Counted from the first letter of the stretch, positions 40,217 to 50,198 are shown. The stretch is 64,000 nt of DNA from JADKAC01 sp964492065 (GCA_964492065.1 CAZBHH010000013.1:1-64000); one strand, 5' to 3'. Numbers and translations: made by a program. Notes: generated by a model not told the origin, from the letters alone.

Positions 40217-41890
40217 TTAAGTCCTCCCTTCTTTAAGGCGTTTTTTGTGAGCGATATAAACCAGGTAACATATTCCACTAAACAGCAGCAACAGCAGCAG
40301 CCGGGCGTAATTCGTCAACATCAACTGGCTTTCCAGTTTTGCTTTCTCCGCCTGGTCGGTTGTTGCGGCAATTTGCTCTTTTAACCCGCTGTTGCCGATT
40401 GTTTTAATAATAGAAGAATTGTCCAATTCCCACCCATTCTTAAATGCATTCACCCAATCGTTTCCGGCCGGGGTAATTAATGCGCCGATAAATACGAACA
40501 GCAACAGGGTGGGTGTGATATATTGCATGATTGGTTTATAAATATTCGGAAGCCGGATATCGCTGCCCCTGTTTATTTCGTTCCAGCCCTTGGTCATGCC
40601 GAAAATCCAGACAAATAAAATTGTTTCCAATAAGGCGAAAACCACCAGTGAAACCGTACCCGACCAATAATCGTACTCGTTGAGCACAAAGGAATTTACG
40701 ATGCCGTTAGCGCCGATATTATAAATTAACACGGTGGGTAAGCCCAATGCCAGCACGAGCAATCCAAAGGATAAAGCCCCTTTATCCCGGTTCCATCCAA
40801 ACTCATCCCGCATAAATCCCATCCAGGGGGTACCCATAGCGAGCGATGATGTGATACCGGCAAAAAACAACAAACCAAACCACATCACTCCGGTGATAAT
40901 AGAAAGGAAACTCCCCCATTGCTCGAACAGGAACGGCATGGTGCGGAACGCCATACCAAATCCGGCGTTATCCTTCAACCACTCGATTCCAAAATATCCG
41001 GCTGCCAGAGGAATGACTATCATACTGCCGAGCACCACCTCCACAAATTCATTCATCCAGCCGGCGCTCATGGCATTTAGGGCAATATCATCTTTCGATT
41101 TCACATATGCTGCATAGCAATGCACCGTACCCATACCGACCGAAAGGGTAAAAAATATCTGGCCGGCGGCATTCAGCCAGACCGTTGGATTTGTCAGCGA
41201 GCTGAACTCGGGTGTCCATAAAAAATTTAATCCGGCGATAGAACTCGCATCGGGGTGTTCCGGCGAGGCCATACTGTCGCCAAGTGTAATACTTTTAATG
41301 CCGAGAAATGCGCCGAACAAAATCAATAGCGGCATACCGATCTTGGCTACACCTTCAACGCCTTTGAGCCCACGGGAAAGAATCCAGGTGTTCAATCCCA
41401 GGCAGAGGATATAAAAGATCACACTTTCATAGGGAATGCCGGTAGTGGATTTGGAGACATCCAGGTATTTATCGAAAAAGGAGGCGACGGATGACTGATC
41501 CATATTGTTAAAAGTACCGGCGATGGAATGATACACATAACTCATCGTCCAACTCTCGATATAACAATAATAAGACGCTACGGCTACATTCGTAAAAATT
41601 CCAAAGACGCCGATATATTTCCAGAACTTGCGCTTATCCATACTATCCAATATGAATGGTGTGGAGTGATGGCCGAATCTGCCGCCATACCTGCCCGAAG
41701 CCCATTCAATCCACAGCAGGGGAATTCCCATAACGAGAAAACAAACCAGGTAAGGAATGATAAATGCGCCGCCGCCATTATTTACAGCCTGAACCGGAAA
41801 TCGAAGGAAGTTTCCGAGGCCCACGGCGTTTCCTGCCATTGCGAGGATGAGGCCAATCCGCGAACCCCATGCTTCTTTTTGTGCTGCCAT
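40217..41890 (-). CDS. Sodium:neurotransmitter symporter (NSS/SNF) family transporter
   Basis: A 557-aa inner-membrane symporter with about 12 spans. The first span has the sodium-site signature GNAVGLGNFLRFPVQAVNNG, and the span-3 region has PLLWIEWASGRYGG. Family members import amino acids such as methionine, alanine or tryptophan with sodium. The presence of a MetS-like gene directly downstream favours a MetP-type amino acid importer. A long loop with NSGLKEQIAATTDQAEKAKL precedes the last span. The substrate is inferred. Confidence 0.92.
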   Translation of the reverse strand: MAAQKEAWGSRIGLILAMAGNAVGLGNFLRFPVQAVNNGGGAFIIPYLVCFLVMGIPLLWIEWASGRYGGRFGHHSTPFILDSMDKRKFWKYIGVFGIFTNVAVASYYCYIESWTMSYVYHSIAGTFNNMDQSSVASFFDKYLDVSKSTTGIPYESVIFYILCLGLNTWILSRGLKGVEGVAKIGMPLLILFGAFLGIKSITLGDSMASPEHPDASSIAGLNFLWTPEFSSLTNPTVWLNAAGQIFFTLSVGMGTVHCYAAYVKSKDDIALNAMSAGWMNEFVEVVLGSMIVIPLAAGYFGIEWLKDNAGFGMAFRTMPFLFEQWGSFLSIITGVMWFGLLFFAGITSSLAMGTPWMGFMRDEFGWNRDKGALSFGLLVLALGLPTVLIYNIGANGIVNSFVLNEYDYWSGTVSLVVFALLETILFVWIFGMTKGWNEINRGSDIRLPNIYKPIMQYITPTLLLFVFIGALITPAGNDWVNAFKNGWELDNSSIIKTIGNSGLKEQIAATTDQAEKAKLESQLMLTNYARLLLLLLFSGICYLVYIAHKKRLKEGRT

Positions 41891-42282
41891 TAATGTCGTT
41901 TAAAGGTTGATTTCGGCGTTAAAATACAAATTTTAAATAAAAAGGCAACCGATAGTTTCATGAATAATTTCATAGGGTTACCGGTGTTGTATCACCCTGT
42001 AATTACCTGTTGTACCGATTCAAAAGCATTTTAACAAAACCGCCATTGGCCTTATTTGCATCTGAAAACCAACATGGCACAGTATCGGAGAAGATGGAGA
42101 AATGACAAATGAATGGAAAAGTAAACCGCTACCCTTACCTCAGAAATTTACATGCACGGGCAGTATTACTTCCTTGTTGCTGTACACAGGGCTGCGGTTT
42201 GCAGTGGCAAATTATTACGCCTTCCGAAAAAAAAACCGGCATGCGCCGGTTTTAACATATATGATGTTAATCTTCAACAATA
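41891..42282. other. 392-bp intergenic region
   Basis: It lies between the start of the NSS gene and the stop of the small envelope gene. Apart from the terminator at 42226-42252 I see no conserved gene or RNA. The 63-residue frame at 42102-42293 has no recognisable features and crosses the terminator. Confidence 0.6.
42226..42252 (-). terminator. Rho-independent terminator of the 42.3-kb envelope gene
   Basis: Perfect 8-bp arms 42233-42240 and 42245-42252 (AAACCGGC/GCCGGTTT) with an ATGC loop are followed on the minus strand by about seven further T. Confidence 0.85.
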
Positions 42283-42903
42283 TTACTTCGTGAGAATTCC
42301 CACGCTGAAACCAAAGCTGAAGGAGAGTGGGAAACCGCCGCTACCGCCGATATATCCGTATTTAAACGGCATCTCATCACTGTCTGTATTGAAGTTAAAA
42401 TTATATCCAAAACCGGTCCAAATATCCAGGGGCACCGTATTGGCGATGGCCCATTGTTTACCAAAGTTCAATTGAATACCCATGGAGGCATTATCGCCAA
42501 TTTTATCTTTGCCAAAATCGTCAATATCCTCAAAACTGAAAATGCTCAGTATGATTTCAGGCCGAAAATAGCTACCCTGGAAATTGCTGTAATACTTCAG
42601 GTCATCGGTATAGTAATCGGGAGAAAAATACAACCGGGCGCCGCCTCGTAGGAAGATGCCATTGGACACATCTGCCAATTCATTAAAGCCGATACCGATG
42701 ATTCCGGCGCCGGCATCTAAGGTGATCCGCTTACCAAGCGATTGCTCGTAACCCACATTGAGTGTACCGTAGAGCGGCGAAAAAAACTCCAATTTGAAGG
42801 CTCGTTTTTTTATTGCGTCAGACGGTTCCACTTCATTTTGTGCCATCGCTGCACTGCCGGTAATCCAGATTGCCAACAGCGCTAACAGGAATTGTTTGTT
42901 CAT
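42283..42903 (-). CDS. Secreted outer-membrane beta-barrel-like protein
   Basis: A 206-aa protein with a signal peptide (FLLALLAIWITGSAAMAQ). The remainder alternates hydrophobic and polar residues in strands ending in Phe/Tyr, e.g. FSPLYGTLNVGYEQSLGKRI and the C-terminal GGFPLSFSFGFSVGILTK. This is consistent with an 8-10 strand outer-membrane barrel of the kind often annotated as DUF3575 or hypothetical in Bacteroidota. It is monocistronic, with a good promoter and terminator. Function unknown. Confidence 0.75.
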   Translation of the reverse strand: MNKQFLLALLAIWITGSAAMAQNEVEPSDAIKKRAFKLEFFSPLYGTLNVGYEQSLGKRITLDAGAGIIGIGFNELADVSNGIFLRGGARLYFSPDYYTDDLKYYSNFQGSYFRPEIILSIFSFEDIDDFGKDKIGDNASMGIQLNFGKQWAIANTVPLDIWTGFGYNFNFNTDSDEMPFKYGYIGGSGGFPLSFSFGFSVGILTK

Positions 42904-42938
42904 AAGTAAATTTTATCGGCTATTTTCAAATACTCTGC

Positions 42939-42946
42939 CAAAAGTA
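42939..42946 (-). promoter_or_regulatory. Putative promoter of the 42.3-kb envelope gene
   Basis: The minus strand reads TACTTTTG (exact TAnnTTTG), 35 nt before the ATG. A TTG lies 18 nt further upstream, inside the T tract of the preceding terminator, close to the 19-21 nt expected for a -33 element. Confidence 0.55.
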
Positions 42947-42965
42947 TTCTTTTATTTCCCGAAAC

Positions 42966-42998
42966 AAAAAATGACAACCTGCCACGGGTTGTCATTTT
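42966..42998 (-). terminator. Rho-independent terminator of protease gene 1
   Basis: Perfect 12-bp arms 42968-42979 and 42987-42998 (AAAATGACAACC/GGTTGTCATTTT), 7-nt loop, then T on the minus strand, 21 nt after the protease stop. Confidence 0.85.
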
Positions 42999-43019
42999 CT
43001 ATGCATTCTGCGCTTAGGG

Positions 43020-46019
43020 TCAATTGCGCTGCACCACCAATTGCCGGTTGATCCCGGGCAAGTCACCCCGTATTTTTATCGAATAAATACCTTCGGCAAG
43101 CGTGCTGATATCCATGGAATGGAAGGTGTGCGGCGCTACGTGCACCGATTCACTTATCACCAATTCACCCAATGCGTTATAGACCTGTAAGGTTATCGGA
43201 CCGGAGAAATCGATTATCTCGAGCTGTGCTATAGATGAAGCCGGATTGGGAAATATTTTTCCAATCAAAGCGCTGTTCGAAAAAGTATAAATCAGATCTT
43301 GCGTAGTATCCTGTTGAGTAGTATCTATTTCCTCTTCGCCGATACCCCACAACTGCAAGTCATCAATTGCCGCTTCCACCAGGCTGCCGCCGTCGAGATC
43401 GGTACCTAAAATAGTGCTGTCTGCCGCTATAAACAACAAACTCACTGTTTCGGAGGCTTCGACATAATCCAGGATCCGCACTACATTCTTTCGCCAACTG
43501 TTATCCGAAGTATAGGTCTTCTCTACCTGGACCCAATCGGTTTCATTATTGGAAATAAATACTTCCCAGGGGTCATTTCCCGGATTGCCGCTGGTGGGCG
43601 CATCATTTGAAAACCAGCGATAGTAAGTAAACACGGGATTGTCGAGTGCCGTCACATCGAATAAGGGTGTACGCAGGCTCGTTGCCCCGTCATCCACATC
43701 GTTTGCACCCAGGCCTTCCGCTAACGGGGCATTGCCGGTGAAGACACACAAATTTGTAAATCCCGGTGTGTGGTCATCGCCGGTCTGAAGGATATAGGAG
43801 CCATCGTATGTTTCAATCGGCACATCTACTGTCCAGGTACCGGTTGTATTGTCGTCATTGCCATAGGGATCCACTTCCCAATCGGTGAAGGTATTATCGA
43901 AATCTTCGGTGGCATTGACGGTGTAACCTACCAGTGCATAATAGGGTAAGTTGGGGTCATCGGCTGTCACCTCTTTTGGCGTTGTAGCGGCGATACCGCC
44001 ATATATGTCGGTAACGATAAAGTAGTATTCGACGATTGTCCCCGCCGGCTGCACACCGATATTTGCTTCATAGGTGGTTGCGCCTGTTTCGGTCATTGTC
44101 ATTTGTGTAAAATCATCGGCCGGTGATGTGCGGTAATACAAAAACAGATCGCCGAGATACACCGGGAAGTCCACTTCCAAATCCGCTTCCAGGATTACCG
44201 GATTGGCGGCGGGCAATGCGGCAGTTATATCCTCGTGATCAACAATTGCATTGGCCAGCAGGGTAATTCCGTGTTCGGCAAATGCTTCGAGAATGGCGAT
44301 ATCATTGGGAGTGCCATCGGTGAGATCGGCGTTGTCATCATCTGCCATCAGCGCTTCCAGCAACACATCCCTGTATATTACCCCTTCGTTACCATCCATA
44401 CCATCGCAAGTGGCATTCAGGGTTTCCTTCCAGATGTCAATCATGGCATCCATATTATATTCCAGGTTTTCATAAAGATCCCACCAGGCGCCGGCGATGA
44501 TCTCACCATCGGCATGCACTTCGCCGACCAGGTCGGCAGGATATACTTTGGGTTCGGCATCATACCTTCTGACATAGCTGTCCACACCGCCCATAAATCC
44601 CTGTCCGAGGATTGGATCTTCGGTTATGGTAAATCCCCATACATCGGCATATCCTTCCTGCATGGCGCCGTTGTTCATCCCGGAAGCATCTCCCAAATAG
44701 GTATATAAATCGTAATTGATACCGTGGCCGTATTCGTGATAGACAATATCGCGGAACAAAGCAGTAGCAGGACAGCCTCCGCCTTCGGCATAGAAGTTTA
44801 TACTGTTTCCATCGTAAAAGGCATTACAGGTTCCGTCATTTCTATCTGTGCGAATGGTCTGGTTAAAATCCAGCCCGTTGAAATCGGGGAACAGCGATTT
44901 CAGAAAATCGTGAACGATATTCTGATGGTAATACGCCGACACTTCGGAACCGGTAGCTCCCGATTCGGTATCGAAGGCAATCACGTTATCTCCTTCTGTC
45001 AACTCAATAGTTATGGATTCCATGGAACTGCCCGATTCTCCCTGGTACACCTTTGCATACAAGCCTTGTAAATCCACGGTGGCTTCGGTGGGCTCGGTGA
45101 TAAAGTCGAGATTCAGAATACCATTTTCATCAGCGAAATAATTCGATCCGTCAATCGTCACTTTTATATACGGTAAGCCTCTGGTCTCAGTAGGCAGCAG
45201 GGGATTATCGGAAATATCCGCCTGTACGGTAGCCGTGGCGGACAATAAATACGCTCCGCAGGCATGCACCTCATTGGTGCGGTACAATACCTCTCCCGTA
45301 TGCGCATCCACCAGGGTGCGGTAAGTACCGGGCATATTTTCGGCATTTGAAGTATATACTAACACGGTGTACACCAGTTTAAAGGCGTAGCCGCCGACAT
45401 TTGAATTTGGTACCGGTAAAATGGCGAGGCCCGGTTCTACTTCCACTGAATTCACGGCAATGGTAAAATCGGCGCTTGCTGCGCTTGCAGCCGCATCGCT
45501 GCTCAGGGACGGCACGGTATTGACGGCAATATCAGAAAAAGTGTTAAGTCCAAACAGAATTACTTTATAATCCGCTTTGGTCATCCGCAGCGTTGCGTCG
45601 GAAAACAATACCGGTAATCCTTCGTACTCCTGATAGAAATTGATATAATAATATTTAGATTCGTTGATATTCCGCAATCGCAGTGAATTCACTTCGGGTG
45701 CAAATGCCTTGGCGCTGTTAATTAAAAAATGCATTGCACGCTCTTCGACGGTCGCACCGGTGGTGGCAATTCCCTGGCCAAACGCCCGCTGCGGTTTGCC
45801 GTTAATTTCATTAAACTCAACCCACCAACTACCATTTGCAGCAACAAATTGCTGCCACGATGCCCCGGCACGCAACTTAGCCTGCAAAGCAGCATCGGGT
45901 TTGTATTGGGTATTCAGGACAAAGGTCTTTGTATAAGGATCTTTTTGATTAGGTGTGTTTTGCGCCCGTCCAAAACCGAAAAGAACGATTGCACAAATAA
46001 CGAGGGTAATTTTTTTCAT
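43020..46019 (-). CDS. M36-like (fungalysin) metalloprotease with type IX secretion tail, copy 1
   Basis: A 999-aa secreted zinc protease. After the signal peptide (ITLVICAIVLFGFGRAQ) comes a propeptide region of about 230 residues with FTP/PepSY-like features (YYYINFYQEYEGLPVLFSDA). The catalytic domain has HEYGHG at 428-433 and the third ligand in GAMQEGYADVWGF. A jelly-roll-like region with ENTFTDWEVDP-type segments leads to the C-terminal type A sorting domain (IFPNPASSIAQLEI, GIYSIKI), which directs export by the type IX system. It is 62 nt or so from a terminator and forms a tandem pair with the next gene. It probably degrades extracellular protein. Confidence 0.92.
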   Translation of the reverse strand: MKKITLVICAIVLFGFGRAQNTPNQKDPYTKTFVLNTQYKPDAALQAKLRAGASWQQFVAANGSWWVEFNEINGKPQRAFGQGIATTGATVEERAMHFLINSAKAFAPEVNSLRLRNINESKYYYINFYQEYEGLPVLFSDATLRMTKADYKVILFGLNTFSDIAVNTVPSLSSDAAASAASADFTIAVNSVEVEPGLAILPVPNSNVGGYAFKLVYTVLVYTSNAENMPGTYRTLVDAHTGEVLYRTNEVHACGAYLLSATATVQADISDNPLLPTETRGLPYIKVTIDGSNYFADENGILNLDFITEPTEATVDLQGLYAKVYQGESGSSMESITIELTEGDNVIAFDTESGATGSEVSAYYHQNIVHDFLKSLFPDFNGLDFNQTIRTDRNDGTCNAFYDGNSINFYAEGGGCPATALFRDIVYHEYGHGINYDLYTYLGDASGMNNGAMQEGYADVWGFTITEDPILGQGFMGGVDSYVRRYDAEPKVYPADLVGEVHADGEIIAGAWWDLYENLEYNMDAMIDIWKETLNATCDGMDGNEGVIYRDVLLEALMADDDNADLTDGTPNDIAILEAFAEHGITLLANAIVDHEDITAALPAANPVILEADLEVDFPVYLGDLFLYYRTSPADDFTQMTMTETGATTYEANIGVQPAGTIVEYYFIVTDIYGGIAATTPKEVTADDPNLPYYALVGYTVNATEDFDNTFTDWEVDPYGNDDNTTGTWTVDVPIETYDGSYILQTGDDHTPGFTNLCVFTGNAPLAEGLGANDVDDGATSLRTPLFDVTALDNPVFTYYRWFSNDAPTSGNPGNDPWEVFISNNETDWVQVEKTYTSDNSWRKNVVRILDYVEASETVSLLFIAADSTILGTDLDGGSLVEAAIDDLQLWGIGEEEIDTTQQDTTQDLIYTFSNSALIGKIFPNPASSIAQLEIIDFSGPITLQVYNALGELVISESVHVAPHTFHSMDISTLAEGIYSIKIRGDLPGINRQLVVQRN

Positions 46020-46181
46020 TTGCTTTTAATTAAGTGATGTAATTTGAGATGAAGGAGCTAAGTATTCTGTTGCGTTAATTCTCCAAAAATAAGCAAAACG
46101 ATTGTCATTGCAGTGTAATAAGCGTGCTCTGTTCACCGGGTATGTTCCACGGCAAACCAATGCTTATTTCTGCGATTCAAT

Positions 46182-46284
46182 TAGTGGTCGAAAACTGTAA
46201 ACTGCGCAAAGGCACAGCTATTTGTATGCGCATCTTCCAAAAAGTCTGCTAGTGGTCGAGAACGGTAAACTGCGCAAAGGCACA
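46182..46284 (-). repeat. Duplicated 3' end of an M36 protease gene
   Basis: The last 35 nt of protease gene 2 (46250-46284) recur at 46182-46216 with two mismatches, 68 bp further downstream. On the minus strand the extra copy reads CAFAQFTVFDH plus stop, against CAFAQFTVLDH plus stop in the real gene. It is a remnant tail with no open frame leading into it. The rest of the 229-bp gap has no gene that I can see. Confidence 0.85.
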
Positions 46285-49209
46285 ACCCGTATCGCCGCAA
46301 AGTCCTACCAGGTAAATACCCGCCTGCAGTTCACCTACGGATAAGGCGTACTCTGCATTGGCAACTAAGTCTTTTGCTTCGGTGTACACCAATGCACCGA
46401 GCGCATTAAAAACCCTGATTGATGCGTAACCGGAAAACGCTCCCGAATTAAATCTCAACACATCGTTCACCGGGTTAGGGTATACCTGCAGTAAATATTC
46501 TTCTGAAAGATCGGATACCGGAGAAGCGTAATCTACATCCCACAATAAGAGATCGTCAATCGCCGCCTCCACTGTGGACTGTCCATCGGCGTCCATATCC
46601 GGGTCAATGCTGTCCTGTGCAACAAATAAAAACGATACGGATGCTGTAGCTTCCACATAGTCTTTAACTCTTACGACATTTTTTCTCCACGAATTGTCGG
46701 AGGTGAAAGTATTCTCTACAATCACCCAATCATCGCCGTTATCGGAGATATACACTCTCCAGGGGTCATTGCCTTTATTCGTACTCGTCGGGGCATCATT
46801 GGAAAACCAGCGGTAGTAGGTAAACACCGGATCACCGAGGGCGGTTACATCAAAAGCCGGGCTTTGTAAGGAGGTCTTTCCATTGTCCACATCGGCGATA
46901 TTCATCGGGCCTGCTTCATTGCCGGTTACCACACAAATATTAGATGCGCCTTCCGTATGATCGAACCCGGGTTGAATTATAGCGCCGTTAAAGTCCATTG
47001 TCTGTATGGGATTGGCGACTACCCATGCGCCAGAGGTGGCGTCATCGTCACCTGACGGATTCATAATCCAGGACCCCATGGATGTATCGAAATCTTCCCG
47101 TGCGATTTCCATATAACCGATCATTGCAAAATAGGATAAATTGGGATCGGCAATACCCACTTTCAACGGCGCATCGGCGGCGTGATTTCCAAACAAGTCT
47201 TTCACCTGGAAGTAATACTCAATCACCGTACCCGGAGCGAAGGTGCCGAGATTGGCATAATAACTTCCCTCTGCCAGCGGATACATGACCGCCTGCGTAA
47301 ATGGTCCGGAATTGTCGGTGCGGTAATAGATATAAAAACTACCGGCATAAGATGGAAAATCCGTAATCAGGTTGGCATACATAATTACCGGTTCTACCGG
47401 CGACAGAGAAGCAGCACTTTCAAAATGTTCAATGCGCACATCGCCGAGGACAAAAATACCGTGCTCGGCAAAGGCATCTAAGATCAGCGCCATATTCGGC
47501 GTACCGTCCGAAGGGTTGTCGTTATCATCATCTGCCAGGAGCGCCTCTATCAATACGGCGGTGTAAATCGTGCCCTCGGTACCGGCAGCGCCATCGGGAG
47601 TTCCGTATTGCGACTCCTTCCATATCGCTACCATTGCTTCCAGGTCGTAATCGAAATTTTCATATACATCCCACCAGGCGCCGGCAATGATTTCGCCGTC
47701 GTTGTGCACTTCGCCGTTAATGTCATCGGGGTAATATTTCGGCCCTAAATCGTAGCGCCGGATTTGGGTAGAGGCGCTGTAATTCCACCCTTGTGCGATA
47801 ATGGGATTTTCGGTAATTGTAAACGCCCAGATATCGGCATAGCCCTCGTTCATAGCTCCGTTATTCATGCCGCTGTAATCGCCTAAATAGGCGTACAGGT
47901 TGTCATTAATGCCGTGACCATACTCGTGATAGACCACATCATTAAATAAAGCGCTTGCCTGGCATCCGCTGCCCTCGGCATAAAAATTTATTCCCGTTCC
48001 GTCGTAAAAAGCGTTGCATGAGCCATCGGTGCGATCGACCCGTATCGGCTGCGCATAATCCAGCGATGAAAAGTCGGGGTATAATGCCTTCGCATGATCG
48101 TGCACGATTGCCTGATGGTAAAAGGCCGAAACTTCCCGCGGTGTCGCCGTGGATATACTGTCAAACACAATGTAATTATCACCCGGCAACAATGTCACCA
48201 TCCCGGTTTCCATATCCTCACCTGATTCGCCTTCAAACACCTGGCCGTAAGTTCCCCTTAAACTCACTATGGCATCTGTTGCCTCGGTGATAAAATCCAG
48301 ATTCACGACGCCGTTAGAATCGGCATAGTAATGTATGCCGTCTATCGTAATGCGTATATAAGGCAGGCCCCTCACGTTGACAGGCTGTAACGGATTATCG
48401 GTAATAGTCGCTTCCACTGCGGCATTCGCTTCCATCAAATAGGCGCCGCACGCCTTCACTTTATTTTGCCTGTACCACACCACTCCGCTATGTGCATCTA
48501 CCAGTGTGTAATAATTGCCGGGCAGGCCGTTGAGGTCTCTCGTCTTAACCATCACGGTATAAACCAGTTTATACGAGTAACCGCTGCCGTCCGAATCGGG
48601 TACCGGCAGGATGGCGAGTTCCGGTTGTGTTTCCGCACCGGTAACTTCGATATCGAAATCGAGTGATGCGTTCACCGCTGCAGCATTCGGGTCAATTGAC
48701 GGAATAGTACTCACCGAAATATCGCCGTACGTCTCCAGGCCGAACATGATTACTTTGTAATCACTCTTTGTCATCCGCAGTGTTGCTTTGCTGAACAGCA
48801 CTTCCAACCCTGCGTGGCGCTGTGTGTAATCTATGTAATAGTATTTGGAAGTGCTAATATTTCTCAGCACATATTCATCCGCTTCAGGCACAAAATCACC
48901 GATTGTATTTTGAATGAAATGCATCGCCCGCTCCTCAATCGTGGAACCCGTTGTCGCTATGCCATTGCCGAATGCACGAAACGGCTTTCCGCTCCACTCA
49001 TTGAACTCCACATTCCATTTGCCATGCACCGCAACAAACTGCTGCCACGCCGGCATTGCTTTGAATGCGTTTTGCTTTTGCACATCCGGGCGATACCCGG
49101 TTTGGGCGATAAAGGTCTTGACATAGGGATCACCTGCACGATTGGGTGATTGAGCCTGCATATAATGCAGCCCGGCAATAAAGCTGATGACAAGTGCTAT
49201 TTTTCTCAT
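46249..49209 (-). CDS. M36-like metalloprotease with type IX secretion tail, copy 2
   Basis: A 986-aa paralogue of the previous gene with the same order: signal peptide (MRKIALVISFIAGLHYMQAQ), propeptide, catalytic domain with HEYGHG also at 428-433 and GAMNEGYADIWAF, a TFTSDNSWRKNVVRVKDYVE block shared with copy 1, and a type A sorting domain (VYPNPVNDVL, AGIYLVGL). The frame extends to 49284, but MRKIALVISF at 49209 begins a proper signal peptide. The last residues (CAFAQFTVLDH) contain a Cys pair with GDTGC not found in copy 1. It is a secreted protease; its target is unknown. Confidence 0.92.
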   Translation of the reverse strand: MRKIALVISFIAGLHYMQAQSPNRAGDPYVKTFIAQTGYRPDVQKQNAFKAMPAWQQFVAVHGKWNVEFNEWSGKPFRAFGNGIATTGSTIEERAMHFIQNTIGDFVPEADEYVLRNISTSKYYYIDYTQRHAGLEVLFSKATLRMTKSDYKVIMFGLETYGDISVSTIPSIDPNAAAVNASLDFDIEVTGAETQPELAILPVPDSDGSGYSYKLVYTVMVKTRDLNGLPGNYYTLVDAHSGVVWYRQNKVKACGAYLMEANAAVEATITDNPLQPVNVRGLPYIRITIDGIHYYADSNGVVNLDFITEATDAIVSLRGTYGQVFEGESGEDMETGMVTLLPGDNYIVFDSISTATPREVSAFYHQAIVHDHAKALYPDFSSLDYAQPIRVDRTDGSCNAFYDGTGINFYAEGSGCQASALFNDVVYHEYGHGINDNLYAYLGDYSGMNNGAMNEGYADIWAFTITENPIIAQGWNYSASTQIRRYDLGPKYYPDDINGEVHNDGEIIAGAWWDVYENFDYDLEAMVAIWKESQYGTPDGAAGTEGTIYTAVLIEALLADDDNDNPSDGTPNMALILDAFAEHGIFVLGDVRIEHFESAASLSPVEPVIMYANLITDFPSYAGSFYIYYRTDNSGPFTQAVMYPLAEGSYYANLGTFAPGTVIEYYFQVKDLFGNHAADAPLKVGIADPNLSYFAMIGYMEIAREDFDTSMGSWIMNPSGDDDATSGAWVVANPIQTMDFNGAIIQPGFDHTEGASNICVVTGNEAGPMNIADVDNGKTSLQSPAFDVTALGDPVFTYYRWFSNDAPTSTNKGNDPWRVYISDNGDDWVIVENTFTSDNSWRKNVVRVKDYVEATASVSFLFVAQDSIDPDMDADGQSTVEAAIDDLLLWDVDYASPVSDLSEEYLLQVYPNPVNDVLRFNSGAFSGYASIRVFNALGALVYTEAKDLVANAEYALSVGELQAGIYLVGLCGDTGCAFAQFTVLDH

Positions 49210-49436
49210 AATTATAAAACTGGATAAATTTTTAACGGGAAACAAAAGGCCAGGCTTTCGATTCCGGTTGCCAAAGGTAACCACTTTTGCGTGGCGTCGG
49301 TTCGGGTATCACGGGCGCTGCCTGTATTTAATCTTAAAACAAACCATCGCCTTGTTATCTGACCTTGCAATGACAATTTTTGTTGTTTGCTTCACTTTGA
49401 AATCCCCGAGCAAAGGAGCGGGCAGCATACTACCGG

Positions 49437-50198
49437 CTACACATGAATTTTTAACCCGTCGTAAGCTAAATGCACATGAGCGGGCAGCTGTGCTTCCACC
49501 TCCGCATGGAGCCCCATCTGGTGACTGATATGGGTGAGATATCCCGTTTCCGGTTTCAACTCGGTTATTAAAGCGAGCGCATCCTCGAGGTTAAAATGCG
49601 AAATATGCTTTTCCTTCCGCAATGCATTTATCACCAACACCTTTGTCCCGGCAATTTTTGGCTTTTCTTCTTCGGGCAGGTGGTTGGCATCCGTGATATA
49701 GGTAAAATCGCCGATGCGGAATCCAAATACCGGCAGGTGATAATGGTACAACTGAATGGGAATACAATGGATGCTGCCAATGGAAAACGGCGCATTGTGA
49801 ATGCGGTGCAGGGTAATCTCCGGCAGCCCCGGATATTGCATCTCGTCGAAGATATAATGAAAGCGCTTCCGCAAAGCGGCCTCCACCTGTTCCGACACAT
49901 AGATATCCATGGATTTGTTGTGCAGGAAATTATAGGGGCGAATTTCATCCAGTCCCGCTATATGGTCGTTGTGTTCATGGGTATATATAATGGCATCGAT
50001 ATCATCCACCTGCTCACGCAGCATTTGCAGGCGCATGTCCGGGCCGGTATCGATGAGCAATTTCTTTGACTGGAATTCAATGAGTACCGAAGTGCGCAAC
50101 CGGTTATCCTTCGGATCGGCAGATGTACATACTGCACAGTGACAGCCCATCATGGGAACGCCGCTGGAAGTGCCCGATCCGAGTATGGTGACAATCAA
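49437..50198 (-). CDS. MBL-fold metallohydrolase, PhnP-like
   Basis: A cytoplasmic metallo-beta-lactamase fold protein. It has ILGSGTSSGVPMMGCHCAVC, a PhnP-type start with a Cys cluster, and the metal motif THEHNDHIAGLDEIRPYNFL. Further metal ligands are in FTYITDANHL and THISHQMGLH. The open frame runs up to 50366, but the region before LIVTILGSG has no family similarity. I place the start at a TTG (50198) that overlaps the stop of the small upstream gene as TTGA, giving 253 aa, the usual length. Family members are phosphodiesterases; the substrate is unknown. Confidence 0.85.
   Translation of the reverse strand: MIVTILGSGTSSGVPMMGCHCAVCTSADPKDNRLRTSVLIEFQSKKLLIDTGPDMRLQMLREQVDDIDAIIYTHEHNDHIAGLDEIRPYNFLHNKSMDIYVSEQVEAALRKRFHYIFDEMQYPGLPEITLHRIHNAPFSIGSIHCIPIQLYHYHLPVFGFRIGDFTYITDANHLPEEEKPKIAGTKVLVINALRKEKHISHFNLEDALALITELKPETGYLTHISHQMGLHAEVEAQLPAHVHLAYDGLKIHV

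Noticed and set aside
40072..40278. 68-residue version of the MetS-like gene
   Set aside because: Its first 21 codons lie inside the transporter gene; the internal ATG has a GGAGG at the right distance.
42102..42293. 63-residue frame in the 392-bp gap
   Set aside because: No similarity or start signal, and it runs through a clear terminator into the end of the next gene.
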